From contig NZ_CACVAF010000003.1 in the NCBI RefSeq assembly GCF_902726565.1, forward strand, positions 395,412-459,411: a stretch of DNA of 64,000 bases, in the 5' to 3' direction. The notes under the pieces are model-generated. The model saw only the letters and a program-made list of their open reading frames with translations. It did not search any database and had not been told where the DNA came from. Positions 1 through 10,813 of this stretch are shown in pieces (within the stretch, counting starts at the first letter, position 1; every line of letters begins with the position of its first letter). This stretch comes from Yersinia vastinensis (lineage in GTDB: Bacteria; Pseudomonadota; Gammaproteobacteria; Enterobacterales; Enterobacteriaceae). Position numbers and translations under genes: made by a program.

Positions 1-482
1 CCACGAATCACATCGACCGATTGCAGATTACCAATGGATAAAGGGGCCATCGAAAGTTGGGGTTGACCATAAGGGGCCACGGCCAGCGGGATGCCGTCCA
101 TCAGAATCGTCGAGCGAGGAGACAAACGAGAGGTTAACCCACGCACGCCGACATTCAGCGAGATATCACTCCCTCCCGTACCATTACTTTCGCGCACCTG
201 TACCCCAGGAATACCACGAAGCGAATCCCCAATAGTCTGAGCGCCCTTTTCGTGAATACGTTGTTGGGTCACGATAGTACGAGCACCGGGGTGATTCAGA
301 ACAACAGTGCTGTTGTCGGTATTATCAAGCCAGTTGCCGACGACAGAAAGCTGGTCATTCTTATCTGTTTTAGGTTCGGCTGACTGAGCAGCAACGGGCT
401 GGGAAGACTTCTCCGCGGCAACAGCAGGTAATGCCAGCATGACAGAAGCAGCCAGCAGGGACAGACGGGAAAACGTTAACAT
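1..482 (-). CDS. TonB-dependent outer-membrane receptor, FecA-like (5' part)
   Basis: The gene reads leftward from an ATG at 482 and runs off the window, so only about 160 residues are visible. They show a signal peptide (hydrophobic MLALPAVAA end), a short linker, and then a TonB-receptor plug: GARTIVTQQRI, a TIGDSLRGIPGVQVRE segment, VRGLTSRLSPRSTILMDGIP and PYGQPQLSMAPLSIGN. This order closely follows the plug of the ferric-citrate receptor FecA. FecA proteins that signal to FecR carry about 80 extra residues before the plug; here the plug starts soon after the signal peptide, so this looks like a transport-only receptor. The gene downstream of 691 on the same strand is an iron-chelate binding protein, which fits an iron uptake unit. 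The ligand cannot be named from this fragment. Confidence 0.88.
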   Translation of the reverse strand, partial: MLTFSRLSLLAASVMLALPAVAAEKSSQPVAAQSAEPKTDKNDQLSVVGNWLDNTDNSTVVLNHPGARTIVTQQRIHEKGAQTIGDSLRGIPGVQVRESNGTGGSDISLNVGVRGLTSRLSPRSTILMDGIPLAVAPYGQPQLSMAPLSIGNLQSVDVIR

Positions 483-530
483 TTTGAGCCTATTGCGAAA
501 GGAGGTATGTCTAATTGTTTTTTTGGAAAC

Positions 531-549
531 GCTAATCTTAATGATTACG
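531..549. promoter_or_regulatory. Fur-like box upstream of the TonB receptor
   Basis: An AT-rich inverted repeat TAATC-TTAAT-GATTA lies about 50 bases upstream of the receptor ATG. It matches the core of the Fur consensus only partly. The iron-uptake context makes a Fur site reasonable, but the match is weaker than at 1984-2004. Confidence 0.35.
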
Positions 550-585
550 CTTACCAAGTAAATCAATTTTGTCGCAGAGAGGGAG

Positions 586-621
586 ATTATTTGCCGCCAT
601 CTTCAAAGGGCGGCAAATAAT
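586..621 (-). terminator. 13-bp perfect hairpin between binding protein and receptor genes
   Basis: ATTATTTGCCGCC (586-598) pairs perfectly with GGCGGCAAATAAT (609-621) around a 10-base loop. It sits after the stop of the binding-protein gene and before the receptor gene. No long T run follows on the minus strand, so it may be an attenuator or mRNA-stabilising stem rather than a full terminator. Confidence 0.55.
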
Positions 622-690
622 AATAACCATTAAAAATTAAATGGTTATAGGCCGTTACTGTGAATAATTAGAATGACGTTCTTATTCAAT

Positions 691-1833
691 TTAGGGATGG
701 GAAGTCACCCAAAACACCCCGGAATAATCAATCGCGGTATATTTTTTATGAATCATTTCCAAATCGGCCTGCGGATCCAGATCTGCAAATAATTCCGGGT
801 GAAGAAACTTGGCAATCGCTTCCACCGCAACCACATTGAGCGGGCTGTCATAGAACTGATGATAGACCGCCATCACTTTCTTATCCTGCACCGATTTCAA
901 TACGCTAACGCCCGTACGCTCCATCAAATGTGCCAATTTTTTCTGTGTTGTCCCTGCATCCGTGTTGTAGCCCAAAGGTACAGCGACCGAACCTTTGTGA
1001 CCGCGACTCCAGTCAGCCCCTGTCATCAAATAGAAATCAGGATTACTGACAATAAGTTGCTCGACGTTAATCTCTCCGCCCATTTCCGCAAACAGTTGGC
1101 TACCAATATTATTTCCGCCCGCTTCAGCAATAAATTGCCCAAAACTCCCCTTACCGAAAGTAGAACAACATTCCTCACCGGTCATCCCGGCATGGCGTTC
1201 AATGAAGACACTAGGACGCTGTTCCGGTTTCAGCGTTGCCACTCGTTGTCGAATTAAATCAAGGCGTTGCTGATAGAACCGCACAAAATCTTCAGCGTTC
1301 TTTTCTTCGCCAAACACTTTGCCGAGTAGCTGCATGCTGGGGACAGTATTGGTCAACGGTTGCTGGCGAAAATCAATAAACAGTACAGGAATACCGGACT
1401 TATCCAGTTGGGCTAATACACCACTGGCTTTAAGCTTTGCCAGCAATCCGGTATCAAAAATGATGAGGTTAGGCTGCAATGATACCGCTCGTTCGACGCT
1501 AAAATCCGTCACGTAGGGGTTATCAAACATAGGGATATCATTCACTTCCGGGAATTTTTTGGCATATGCCTCCACCAAGTCGGCGGCTTTCACTTTCAGT
1601 GAATTATCCCAAGCAATGATACTTTTAAGTGGGGTTTGCGGGTGAAGAATATTCAGTGCCATCAAAGCTCTGGCATCAGCCAATATCACGCGAGAAGCTG
1701 GCTGGGCTAATGTCACCTGCCGGCCAGCAATATCAGTCACCACAATAGGTGTGGCTAAAACAGAAAATGAGGCCGTTATCGTGAAAAATATAGCGACGGA
1801 TAATAAAAATCGGCTGACAGTATGACCTAGCAT
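691..1833 (-). CDS. Periplasmic iron-chelate ABC transporter binding protein (FecB/FepB-type)
   Basis: A 380-residue exported protein. The reading frame is open back to 1965, but the ATG at 1833 is the better start: an AGGA lies just upstream and a typical signal peptide follows (LLSVAIFFTITASFSVLA). The mature part opens with PIVVTDIAGRQVTLAQPASRVIL, the usual start of class III iron/vitamin B12 binding proteins, and continues with the two-lobed family pattern (PNLIIFDTG, FIERHAG, GGEINVEQLIVSNPDFYLMTGA). These proteins pass ferric siderophore or haem-like ligands to an inner-membrane ABC permease. No permease or ATPase gene is visible beside it, so it may serve a transporter encoded left of the window or elsewhere. 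A CC pair (EECCSTFG) in the middle is unusual for a periplasmic protein and could form a disulfide. Confidence 0.82.
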   Translation of the reverse strand: MLGHTVSRFLLSVAIFFTITASFSVLATPIVVTDIAGRQVTLAQPASRVILADARALMALNILHPQTPLKSIIAWDNSLKVKAADLVEAYAKKFPEVNDIPMFDNPYVTDFSVERAVSLQPNLIIFDTGLLAKLKASGVLAQLDKSGIPVLFIDFRQQPLTNTVPSMQLLGKVFGEEKNAEDFVRFYQQRLDLIRQRVATLKPEQRPSVFIERHAGMTGEECCSTFGKGSFGQFIAEAGGNNIGSQLFAEMGGEINVEQLIVSNPDFYLMTGADWSRGHKGSVAVPLGYNTDAGTTQKKLAHLMERTGVSVLKSVQDKKVMAVYHQFYDSPLNVVAVEAIAKFLHPELFADLDPQADLEMIHKKYTAIDYSGVFWVTSHP

Positions 1834-1983
1834 GAAATGTCCTTTGAAAAATAAAATGCTTTCCCCAACAGATTCCGAGTTGTCGCCTAGCGACAACTGA
1901 GCGAACTCAACAAGTTGAGATAACTCAATGAATTGGGCAAATAATGGCAGACAACAGCTCTGCATTTTAAAAAATGATGAGGA

Positions 1984-2004
1984 GAATGATAATCCATATC
2001 ATTT
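1984..2004. promoter_or_regulatory. Fur box
   Basis: The stretch contains AATGATAATCCATATCATT, a clear imperfect palindrome close to the 19-bp Fur consensus. It lies about 150 bases upstream of the binding-protein start, so the promoter is probably here and the mRNA has a long leader. Iron repression is inferred from the match. Confidence 0.7.
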
Positions 2005-2094
2005 CATAACTTGAATCATTCTCTGCGCTATGGCGATAAATTCTTTTTAATGGCATTTACCGGTGTTTTTCTCCATCACAGAATATTTTGTTGC

Positions 2095-2108
2095 TTTGCT
2101 AAACCGAT
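2095..2108. promoter_or_regulatory. Putative ScrR operator upstream of scrK
   Basis: TTTGCTAAACCGATT-type sequence about 50 bases before the scrK start. The same GCTAAAC / GGTTTAGC words recur in front of scrY (3158-3169, 3261-3280, 3311-3325). Shared words at both promoters of a sucrose regulon suggest binding by the LacI-type repressor ScrR. Confidence 0.5.
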
Positions 2109-2156
2109 TCTTCTACTTTTAGCAGCAAATAGAATTGATGAAAGTAGGGGTTTATC

Positions 2157-3092
2157 ATGGAAAATACCATTTGGGTTTTAGGCGATGCAGTTATTGATCT
2201 TGTCCCAGAAAATTCAAATAGTTACCTAAAGTGTCCGGGCGGTGCGCCAGCCAATGTTGCTGTCGGTATTGCCAGACTTGGCGGGAAAAGTGCCTTTATT
2301 GGTCGGGTTGGGCAAGATAGCTTTGGCCACTTTATGCAGCAGGTGTTGCAGCAGGAAAATGTTGATACCCGCGCAATGAAGCTGGATCCACAGCATCATA
2401 CTTCGACGGTGGTGGTTGATTTAGATGAGCACGGTGAACGCACTTTCACGTTCATGGTAACGCCAAGTGCTGATCTATTCCTACAACCTGATGATTTACC
2501 TGAATTTAAACCTAACCAGTGGTTACATTTGTGCTCTATCGCTTTAAGTCAGGAACCTTGCCGCAGTACCGCATTTGAGGCTATGCGTCGTATTAAAGCT
2601 GATGGGGGATGGGTCAGTTTTGACCCCAATATTCGTGCTGATATTTGGCGTCAACCACAGGAGTTACTCCCCTGCCTGCAACACGCATTGCAGTTGGCTG
2701 ATGTAGTCAAGCTGTCTTTGGAGGAGTTGAATTTTATCTGCCCACAGCAGGATATCGCGACGGCTATGGAGCAACTCATGGCTGACTATTCTTGTAAATT
2801 ACTGCTGGTCACATTAGGGGCTGAGGGGGTTTGGGTACATAACCGCCGTGGCCTGCAAAAATATCCGAGCAGGAAGATAACCCCGATAGACACCACCGGC
2901 GCGGGCGATGCTTTTGTTGCTGGGCTGCTGGCAGCGCTGGCACAAAAACCAGACTGGCATCTTAGCCCAGACCTTTCTGCCGTCATCAGCCAGGCACAGG
3001 CTTGTGGTGCTTTAGCCACGACTGCCAAAGGTGCTATGACCGCGTTGCCGAATGCGCAAGAACTGGCCTCATTCTTACAATGCAATCGCTAA
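2157..3092 (+). CDS. scrK: Fructokinase ScrK
   Basis: A 311-residue PfkB-family sugar kinase. The N-terminal sugar-binding motif is visible (GGAPANVAVGIARLGG, residues about 24-39), and the C-terminal ATP/anion-hole signature DTTGAGDAFVAG follows at about 245-256 with the catalytic Asp. It phosphorylates the free fructose released when ScrB splits sucrose-6-phosphate, feeding fructose-6-phosphate to glycolysis. It is transcribed separately from scrYAB but in the same direction, with a ScrR-like site in front and a hairpin after. Aminoimidazole riboside kinase is a close sister family; the scr neighbourhood settles the choice. Confidence 0.93.
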   Translation: MENTIWVLGDAVIDLVPENSNSYLKCPGGAPANVAVGIARLGGKSAFIGRVGQDSFGHFMQQVLQQENVDTRAMKLDPQHHTSTVVVDLDEHGERTFTFMVTPSADLFLQPDDLPEFKPNQWLHLCSIALSQEPCRSTAFEAMRRIKADGGWVSFDPNIRADIWRQPQELLPCLQHALQLADVVKLSLEELNFICPQQDIATAMEQLMADYSCKLLLVTLGAEGVWVHNRRGLQKYPSRKITPIDTTGAGDAFVAGLLAALAQKPDWHLSPDLSAVISQAQACGALATTAKGAMTALPNAQELASFLQCNR

Positions 3093-3107
3093 CCACTTAA
3101 AAAGTGA

Positions 3108-3143
3108 CCGGATGCCGTCCTGAGTCAGCATCCGGCTTCCTCT
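3108..3143 (+). terminator. Terminator after scrK
   Basis: CCGGATGC (3108-3115) pairs with GCATCCGG (3128-3135), followed by a T-rich CTTCCTCTTT. It separates scrK from the scrYAB promoter region. Confidence 0.7.
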
Positions 3144-3157
3144 TTAACTTGGTCAAT

Positions 3158-4914
<1,757 letters not shown>

Positions 4915-4918
4915 TAAT

Positions 4919-4938
4919 CCCCCGTCGTGTGCAGGGGG
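4919..4938 (+). other. Small GC hairpin between scrY and scrA
   Basis: CCCCC (4919-4923) and GGGGG (4934-4938) flank a 10-base loop right after the scrY stop. It has no T run. It could stabilise the porin part of the message or lower transcription into scrA. Confidence 0.35.
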
Positions 4939-5044
4939 TTGGCTGCTGCGACGGGAAACCTAATTGATGACAATTTCGCGATAATATCCTGCGGGCGTAG
5001 ATAAACCACGGCACAGGACGCGGAATGATTATGCGAGGGATATA

Positions 5045-6415
5045 ATGAATATTAATGAGACCGCAAAGGCTCTACTCCCGTTGCTCGGCGGTAAAGAAAA
5101 TATTGTCAGTGCAGCCCATTGCGCTACCCGCCTGCGTTTAGTGCTGGCTGATGACACGTTGGTACAAAAATCGGCAGTAGAAAAACTTGAGGGAGTGAAG
5201 GGCTGCTTCAGTAATGCTGGGCAATTACAGATTATTTTCGGCACCGGGCTGGTGAATAAAGTTTATGCTGAATTTATCAAAGTCGCGGGCATCAATGAAT
5301 CCAGTAAATCAGAAGCGGCTGATGCCGCAGCGCGGAAACTGAACCCATTCCAGCGCATTGCTCGCCTGTTATCCAACATTTTTGTTCCTATTATTCCAGC
5401 AATTGTAGCCTCTGGCCTGTTGATGGGCTTGCTCGGCATGGTGAAAACCTATGGCTGGGCCGACGCTAACAGCGCGCTATTTATTATGCTGGATATGTTC
5501 AGCTCCGCCGCCTTTATCATTTTGCCGATTTTGATTGGTTTCACCGCCGCTAAAGAATTTGGTGGCAACCCTTATCTGGGCGCAACACTGGGCGGCATTT
5601 TAACCCATCCGGCACTCACCAATGCTTGGGGAGTCGCTGGCGGGTTCCATACCATGAATTTCTTTGGTATGGAGGTGGCGATGATTGGCTATCAAGGCAC
5701 GGTATTCCCAGTGCTGCTCGCGGTGTGGTTTATGAGCATACTGGAAAAGCGCCTGCGCAAAGTCATTCCAGATGCACTGGATTTGATCCTCACGCCGTTC
5801 CTCACCGTGATCATCACCGGCTTCGTTGCATTGCTGTTTATCGGCCCTGCCGGGCGAGTACTGGGGGATGGAATCTCACTCATACTCAGCACATTAATTA
5901 CGCATGCCGGTTGGCTGGCCGGATTACTGTTCGGTGGGCTTTATTCGGTGATTGTCATAACCGGTATCCATCATAGTTTTCATGCTATCGAAGCAGGCTT
6001 ACTGGGCAATCCGAATATCGGCGTTAACTTCCTGCTGCCGATTTGGTCAATGGCGAACGTTGCACAAGGCGGGGCTTGTCTGGCGGTCTATTTTAAAACT
6101 CGTGATGCCAAGATTAAGGCGATTGCGATCCCGTCGGCATTTTCTGCCATGCTGGGGATTACCGAAGCGGCTATTTTCGGGATTAACCTGCGCTTTATAA
6201 AACCGTTCTTGGCGGCGTTGGCAGGTGGGGCATTCGGTGGCGCATGGGTGGTAGCAAATCATGTCAATATGACGGCCGTTGGCTTAACCGGAATTCCGGG
6301 TATCGCCATTGTTCAGGGCAACTCTATTGTTAACTATCTGATTGGGTTGGTGATTGCCTTTGGCACCGCCTTCGTTATTTCTTTGCTCCTTAAATACAAA
6401 ACGGACAGCGAATAA
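5045..6415 (+). CDS. scrA: Sucrose PTS permease, EIIBC (ScrA)
   Basis: A 456-residue phosphotransferase permease. The N-terminal EIIB domain (about 1-85) contains the phosphorylated cysteine in AHCATRLRLVL (Cys26). The EIIC membrane domain (about 105-450) has about ten hydrophobic spans and the sugar-PTS motif GITEAAIFGINLRF near residue 375. It takes up sucrose while phosphorylating it to sucrose-6-phosphate. It has no EIIA domain, so it needs EIIA from elsewhere, usually the glucose-specific Crr. The stop overlaps the scrB start by one base (TAATG), which points to translational coupling. Confidence 0.95.
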   Translation: MNINETAKALLPLLGGKENIVSAAHCATRLRLVLADDTLVQKSAVEKLEGVKGCFSNAGQLQIIFGTGLVNKVYAEFIKVAGINESSKSEAADAAARKLNPFQRIARLLSNIFVPIIPAIVASGLLMGLLGMVKTYGWADANSALFIMLDMFSSAAFIILPILIGFTAAKEFGGNPYLGATLGGILTHPALTNAWGVAGGFHTMNFFGMEVAMIGYQGTVFPVLLAVWFMSILEKRLRKVIPDALDLILTPFLTVIITGFVALLFIGPAGRVLGDGISLILSTLITHAGWLAGLLFGGLYSVIVITGIHHSFHAIEAGLLGNPNIGVNFLLPIWSMANVAQGGACLAVYFKTRDAKIKAIAIPSAFSAMLGITEAAIFGINLRFIKPFLAALAGGAFGGAWVVANHVNMTAVGLTGIPGIAIVQGNSIVNYLIGLVIAFGTAFVISLLLKYKTDSE

Positions 6416-7824
6416 TGCAAGAAGCCAGTTTACTTAAACATCTTACGCTGGCAGTGATGCGCGGTCAGATTCGCGCATCCCAAGACCCACATCGGCCAGA
6501 CTGGCATCTGGCCCCCTGTGTCGGGCTGCTAAATGATCCCAATGGGTTTATTTATCATGCTGGCTTTTATCATCTGTTCTATCAATGGAACCCACTGGAT
6601 TGCCGCCACGGCAGTAAATATTGGGGCCACTGGCGCAGCACTGATCTGGTGAATTGGGAACATCAACCCGTGGCTTTAGTGCCTAGTGAAACCTACGAAA
6701 GTCACGGTTGTTACTCTGGTTCTGCCGTCATTGCTGATGGCCTCATCACCCTGATTTACACTGGCAATGTGAAATATCCCGATGGCTCTCGTACCGCATT
6801 CCAATGTCTGGCACAGGAAAATGAGCGGGGAGAATTCGACAAACTGGGGCCTGTGCTCCCACTACCGGCGGGTTATACCGGCCATGTCCGCGACCCCAAA
6901 GTCTGGCAGCACGACGGCCTGTGGTACATGGTGCTAGGGGCGCAAGATAAGCAACTGCAAGGCAAAGTTTTACTACTACGTTCAGATGATTTGCATCAAT
7001 GGCATAATTTAGGCGAGATTGCTGGCTCTGGCCTCGGTGGTCTTGGGCCTTTTGGTTATATGTGGGAGTGCCCGGACTTATTTAGGTTAGCTGAGCAGGA
7101 TGTTTTGCTCTTCTGCCCACAAGGCATTCCGGCTGAAGCTGAACATTATCGTAATACTTTCCAAGCGGGCTATCTGCTCGGCAAATTGGATTATTCTCAT
7201 GCAACGTTCAATCATCAAGATTTTCATGAACTGGATGCTGGTTTTGAATTCTATGCACCACAAACCACACTAGCCGCAGATGGTCGTCGTCTGCTATTCG
7301 GCTGGATGGGTATTCCAGATGAAGATGAGCTATATCAGCCAACCGTGGCCTATGGCTGGATCCACACCATGACCTGCCCGCGCGAGTTAAGTTTGCAAGG
7401 AGGCAAACTGACTCAGCAACCCGCTCGCGAATTAACCGCGCTGCGCCGCGAATATCGCCAGTGGCAAGGTCGCGCTCAAGATGCACCACATTTTTCCATC
7501 AGTAGCGCTGAAATGGTTATCGACGTGAACGCGCCCTTTGCTCTTGAATTAGGCAAAACGCTCATGCTGGAATGGGATGGCTCTCGCATAACGTTAAGCC
7601 GCAATAACCTGCGCACCGGGTTACGGGAGTTCCGCTACTGGCGTGGACAGTTGCAGCAATTACAATTACTTTGCGATCGTTGCAGCATAGAAATCTTTAT
7701 TAATCAGGGGGAAGCCGTAATGACATCAAGTTACTTCCCACCAGAGCCGCCGCAGGCAATATTGACCGGAAGTGCCGAACTGTGCCTGCAACACTGGTTG
7801 TTGTCTTCGCCCATGTTAGAATGA
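6415..7824 (+). CDS. scrB: Sucrose-6-phosphate hydrolase (invertase) ScrB
   Basis: A 469-residue glycoside hydrolase family 32 enzyme. It shows the three acidic family motifs: the nucleophile in LNDPNGF (Asp41), the transition-state stabiliser in RDPKVW (Asp160) and the acid/base in WECPDLF (Glu218). A C-terminal beta-sandwich follows. It splits sucrose-6-phosphate to glucose-6-phosphate and fructose in the cytoplasm; there is no signal peptide. It is translationally coupled to scrA and followed 46 bases later by scrR. Confidence 0.95.
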   Translation: MQEASLLKHLTLAVMRGQIRASQDPHRPDWHLAPCVGLLNDPNGFIYHAGFYHLFYQWNPLDCRHGSKYWGHWRSTDLVNWEHQPVALVPSETYESHGCYSGSAVIADGLITLIYTGNVKYPDGSRTAFQCLAQENERGEFDKLGPVLPLPAGYTGHVRDPKVWQHDGLWYMVLGAQDKQLQGKVLLLRSDDLHQWHNLGEIAGSGLGGLGPFGYMWECPDLFRLAEQDVLLFCPQGIPAEAEHYRNTFQAGYLLGKLDYSHATFNHQDFHELDAGFEFYAPQTTLAADGRRLLFGWMGIPDEDELYQPTVAYGWIHTMTCPRELSLQGGKLTQQPARELTALRREYRQWQGRAQDAPHFSISSAEMVIDVNAPFALELGKTLMLEWDGSRITLSRNNLRTGLREFRYWRGQLQQLQLLCDRCSIEIFINQGEAVMTSSYFPPEPPQAILTGSAELCLQHWLLSSPMLE

Positions 7825-7870
7825 GCTATCTTTCAAGGCGACAGATTCACTCAGTGAAAAACAATAACCG

Positions 7871-8905
7871 GTGAAAAACAACAAACGTATTACCATCAAC
7901 GATATTGCCAAGATGGCGGGTGTGTCGAAGTCGACCACCAGCCTGGTGCTCAATGGACGCAGCAAGGAATATCGTGTTTCAGATGAAACGCGGGATCGTA
8001 TTATTGCCTTGGCAAGCGAACACAATTATCAACCCAGTTTCCACGCCCGTTCACTACGCTCAAGCCGCAGCCATACTATCGGGCTTGTGGTGCCGGAGAT
8101 GACCAACCACGGTTTTGCCCTGATTTCTCGTGAGTTGGAAATGCTATGTCGTGAAGCAGGGTTACAGCTACTTATCGCCTGTACGGATGAAAATCCCGGA
8201 CAGGAAATGATGGCCGTTAACAGTCTGGTGCAGCGTCAAGTCGATGGTCTGATTGTGGCCTCCAGCCAGCTCAATGACGGTGAATACCAAAAAATTAATG
8301 CTCGCTTGCCGGTCGTGCAAATGGACCGACTTATTGGTGATTCGGATTTGCCACTGGTGATCACTGATTCCGTGGCCTCTACCACTGCATTAGTTGAAAA
8401 CGTAGCCCGCCAACATCCTGATGAATTTTACTTTCTCGGTGGTCAGCCTCGCATCTCCCCGACTCGTGATCGTTTAGCCGGTTTCCAGCAAGGCTTACAA
8501 CAAGCGGGAGTTAAATGCCGCCCGGAATGGCTCTTGAATGGCCATTACCTGCCCAGTTCCGGCTATGAAATGATTGCCCAGCTTTGTGCGCAATTAGGCC
8601 GCCCACCCAAAGCGGTATTTACGGCGGCCTGCGGTTTATTGGAAGGTGTCCTGCGCTATCTTAACCAGCATCAATTAATGGACAGCGATATACATCTTTG
8701 CAGCTTTGATGATCACTATCTTTTTGATTGTTTGCCATTGAAAATTGACACTATCGCGCAGGATTGCCAAGGGCTGGCGCGGCATAGCTTTGAGATGATC
8801 ACCGCCTTGATCGCCGAAACACCACTGGCACAAAATCGGCTGATTCTACCGGGGCAGATCCATTGGCGTCATCCGGGATCAAAGGCGCTAAATGAGTCAC
8901 ATTGA
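7871..8905 (+). CDS. scrR: Sucrose operon repressor ScrR (LacI family)
   Basis: A 344-residue LacI-type regulator. The N-terminal helix-turn-helix and hinge are clear ([24 protein letters not shown]), followed by a periplasmic-binding-protein-like effector domain ([21 protein letters not shown]). ScrR proteins respond to fructose or fructose-phosphate and repress scrK and scrYAB. It is downstream of scrB on the same strand, probably in the same transcript. Its 3' end overlaps the dhaR start by 14 bases, which joins two unrelated regulons head to tail. Confidence 0.93.
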   Translation: MKNNKRITINDIAKMAGVSKSTTSLVLNGRSKEYRVSDETRDRIIALASEHNYQPSFHARSLRSSRSHTIGLVVPEMTNHGFALISRELEMLCREAGLQLLIACTDENPGQEMMAVNSLVQRQVDGLIVASSQLNDGEYQKINARLPVVQMDRLIGDSDLPLVITDSVASTTALVENVARQHPDEFYFLGGQPRISPTRDRLAGFQQGLQQAGVKCRPEWLLNGHYLPSSGYEMIAQLCAQLGRPPKAVFTAACGLLEGVLRYLNQHQLMDSDIHLCSFDDHYLFDCLPLKIDTIAQDCQGLARHSFEMITALIAETPLAQNRLILPGQIHWRHPGSKALNESH

Positions 8906-10811
8906 GCCGACGACGACACCGGCGCTAATCGGCTCATGGCAGCGTTGCCAAAAGCTGATGCAAGCCCAGCAATGGCGCAAGCCACACCGTGCCGTCGGGG
9001 CAACGTTCCAATCCATTTGTCAGCGAAAAAATGACTTGCTGGTGCTAGGCCAAGCGGCATTGGAAGATGCCTATGAATATATGGAATCACGCCACTGCGT
9101 GCTTTTAATTCTCGACGAAAGTGGTTGTACCCTGTGGCAATGCGGCCATCCGCAAACCATCAGCCAATTACGAGAGTTGGGGATTGATTGTGGTAGCTAT
9201 TGGACCGAAGGACTAATGGGGACCAACGCCCCCGCGCTGGCCATTTCTGAAGGCCATCCGGTACAAGTCAGTGGACAGCAACATTTCAAGCAAGCACTGC
9301 ATCCTTGGCGCTTTTGCGCCACCCCCGTTTATGACAACAGTGGCCGCCAACGCGCAGTGATTGTATTGGGCAGTTTACTGAACGATAACGCCGCCAGTGA
9401 CTTGCCGCTGACGCTGGCGATTGCTCGTGAAATCGGTAATTACCTCCACGCCGACACTTTACTGGCCGAGACAAACCGTCATCTCAATGAACTTAATGCC
9501 CTGCTTGATGGGGTTGAAGATGGCGTAATGGCATGGGATCAACGTGGCTGTCTGCTGTATCTTAACCGCCGTGCAGCCGCAATTTTGCAACTTGATGAAA
9601 CCAGCAGCCTCGGTAAGCCGGTCACTGACTTGCTCACCCTCCCCGCCTTGCTGACTCAGGCTATTTTGCATCGCAATCCCCTCAGCCATGTGGAAGTGAC
9701 CTTTGAAAACCAACAGCAATTTATTCCCGCGCTGCTGACCCTTAAGCCCATTCCTGATGGCGATCGCTGCGGTTTTATTGCCTTGCTGCATCCACAAGAA
9801 TTACTGCGCCAAATGGTCCACAATCAATTAGGGCGTGCCAGTTATACCTTTGACGATATGCCCGTCGCATCACTAGAAATGCGCCGTCTGGTACGTTATG
9901 GCAAACAAGCGGCGAAAGGCCGACATCCTATTTTATTGCACGGAGAAGAAGGCGTCGGCAAACAACAGCTAGGGCAGGCCATCCACAATGCCAGCAGCCG
10001 CGCAGATGGTCCGTATATTGTGTTGAATTGCCAAGCATTACCGCAAAATCTGATGACAAGGGAGTTTCTTGGCAGCGACGTCAGTGAAGGCGAATCCGGG
10101 CAACCCAGTAAATTTGAGCTAGCCAATGGCGGCACACTTTATCTGGAGCAGGTTGAATATTTGTCGCCAGAAATGCAGTCAGCACTGCTGCAAATCGTCA
10201 AAACCGGCATGGTGATGCGGGTGAACTCCAATCGGGTGATTCCGGTGGATGTTCGGATAATTACCGCCACCGGCGCGGACCTGCCATTGTTAGTAAAACA
10301 AGGGCGCTTTCGCCGCCAACTGTTCTATACCTTACAATCTTTTGAGCTGCATATCCCGCCCTTACGCCAACGCCAACAAGACATCCCGCTGCTGGTTCAG
10401 CATACACTGGCAAGTTTAGGACAACATTTTCACTGTCAGTATCAGCCCGATGACAGTGTTATCCGACAGTTATGTCAGTACCCTTGGCCGGGCAATGATC
10501 AAGAACTAAAAAGTGTGGTCGAGCGAGCTGCCATGGCGTGTCGTAACAATCGCATTAATCTCAATGATTTGCCGGAACATTTGTTAGGGGAAAAACTACT
10601 ACTGGAACCGGATATGCCACAGCCCCAGCCGGTTCTATCACTGCAAGAATTAGAAAGACAGGCCATTATTCGTGCAGCCTTAGTGTGCCAAGGTCAGTTG
10701 AATGAAATGGCGGCCTTATTAGGAATAGGCCGCACAACATTATGGCGAAAAGTGAAACTCCACCGGCTGGATATCCATCAATTTAAAGGGGGCGAATCTC
10801 TGCCCGTGTAG
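8892..10811 (+). CDS. dhaR: Dihydroxyacetone operon activator DhaR
   Basis: A 639-residue regulator with the length and order of Escherichia DhaR: an N-terminal GAF-like sensor (about 1-190), a PAS-like domain (about 200-320), an AAA+ core with a variant Walker A ([11 protein letters not shown], about residue 350) and a C-terminal Fis-type HTH ([19 protein letters not shown]). Where sigma-54 activators carry GAFTGA, this protein reads [10 protein letters not shown], so it probably does not remodel sigma-54. In the known system DhaR binds DhaL and DhaK, which tune it. The matching dha operon is on the opposite strand at 12247-16663, with a near-perfect inverted repeat in front that is a good DhaR target. 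The gene overlaps scrR and converges with the pectinesterase gene two bases away. Confidence 0.9.
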   Translation: MSHIEPTTTPALIGSWQRCQKLMQAQQWRKPHRAVGATFQSICQRKNDLLVLGQAALEDAYEYMESRHCVLLILDESGCTLWQCGHPQTISQLRELGIDCGSYWTEGLMGTNAPALAISEGHPVQVSGQQHFKQALHPWRFCATPVYDNSGRQRAVIVLGSLLNDNAASDLPLTLAIAREIGNYLHADTLLAETNRHLNELNALLDGVEDGVMAWDQRGCLLYLNRRAAAILQLDETSSLGKPVTDLLTLPALLTQAILHRNPLSHVEVTFENQQQFIPALLTLKPIPDGDRCGFIALLHPQELLRQMVHNQLGRASYTFDDMPVASLEMRRLVRYGKQAAKGRHPILLHGEEGVGKQQLGQAIHNASSRADGPYIVLNCQALPQNLMTREFLGSDVSEGESGQPSKFELANGGTLYLEQVEYLSPEMQSALLQIVKTGMVMRVNSNRVIPVDVRIITATGADLPLLVKQGRFRRQLFYTLQSFELHIPPLRQRQQDIPLLVQHTLASLGQHFHCQYQPDDSVIRQLCQYPWPGNDQELKSVVERAAMACRNNRINLNDLPEHLLGEKLLLEPDMPQPQPVLSLQELERQAIIRAALVCQGQLNEMAALLGIGRTTLWRKVKLHRLDIHQFKGGESLPV

Positions 10812-10813
10812 CC

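Noticed and set aside
691..1965. Longer start (1965) for the iron binding protein
   Set aside because: The extra 44 residues run over the hairpin cluster and place the signal peptide in the middle of the protein; 1833 has a ribosome site and a normal N-terminus.
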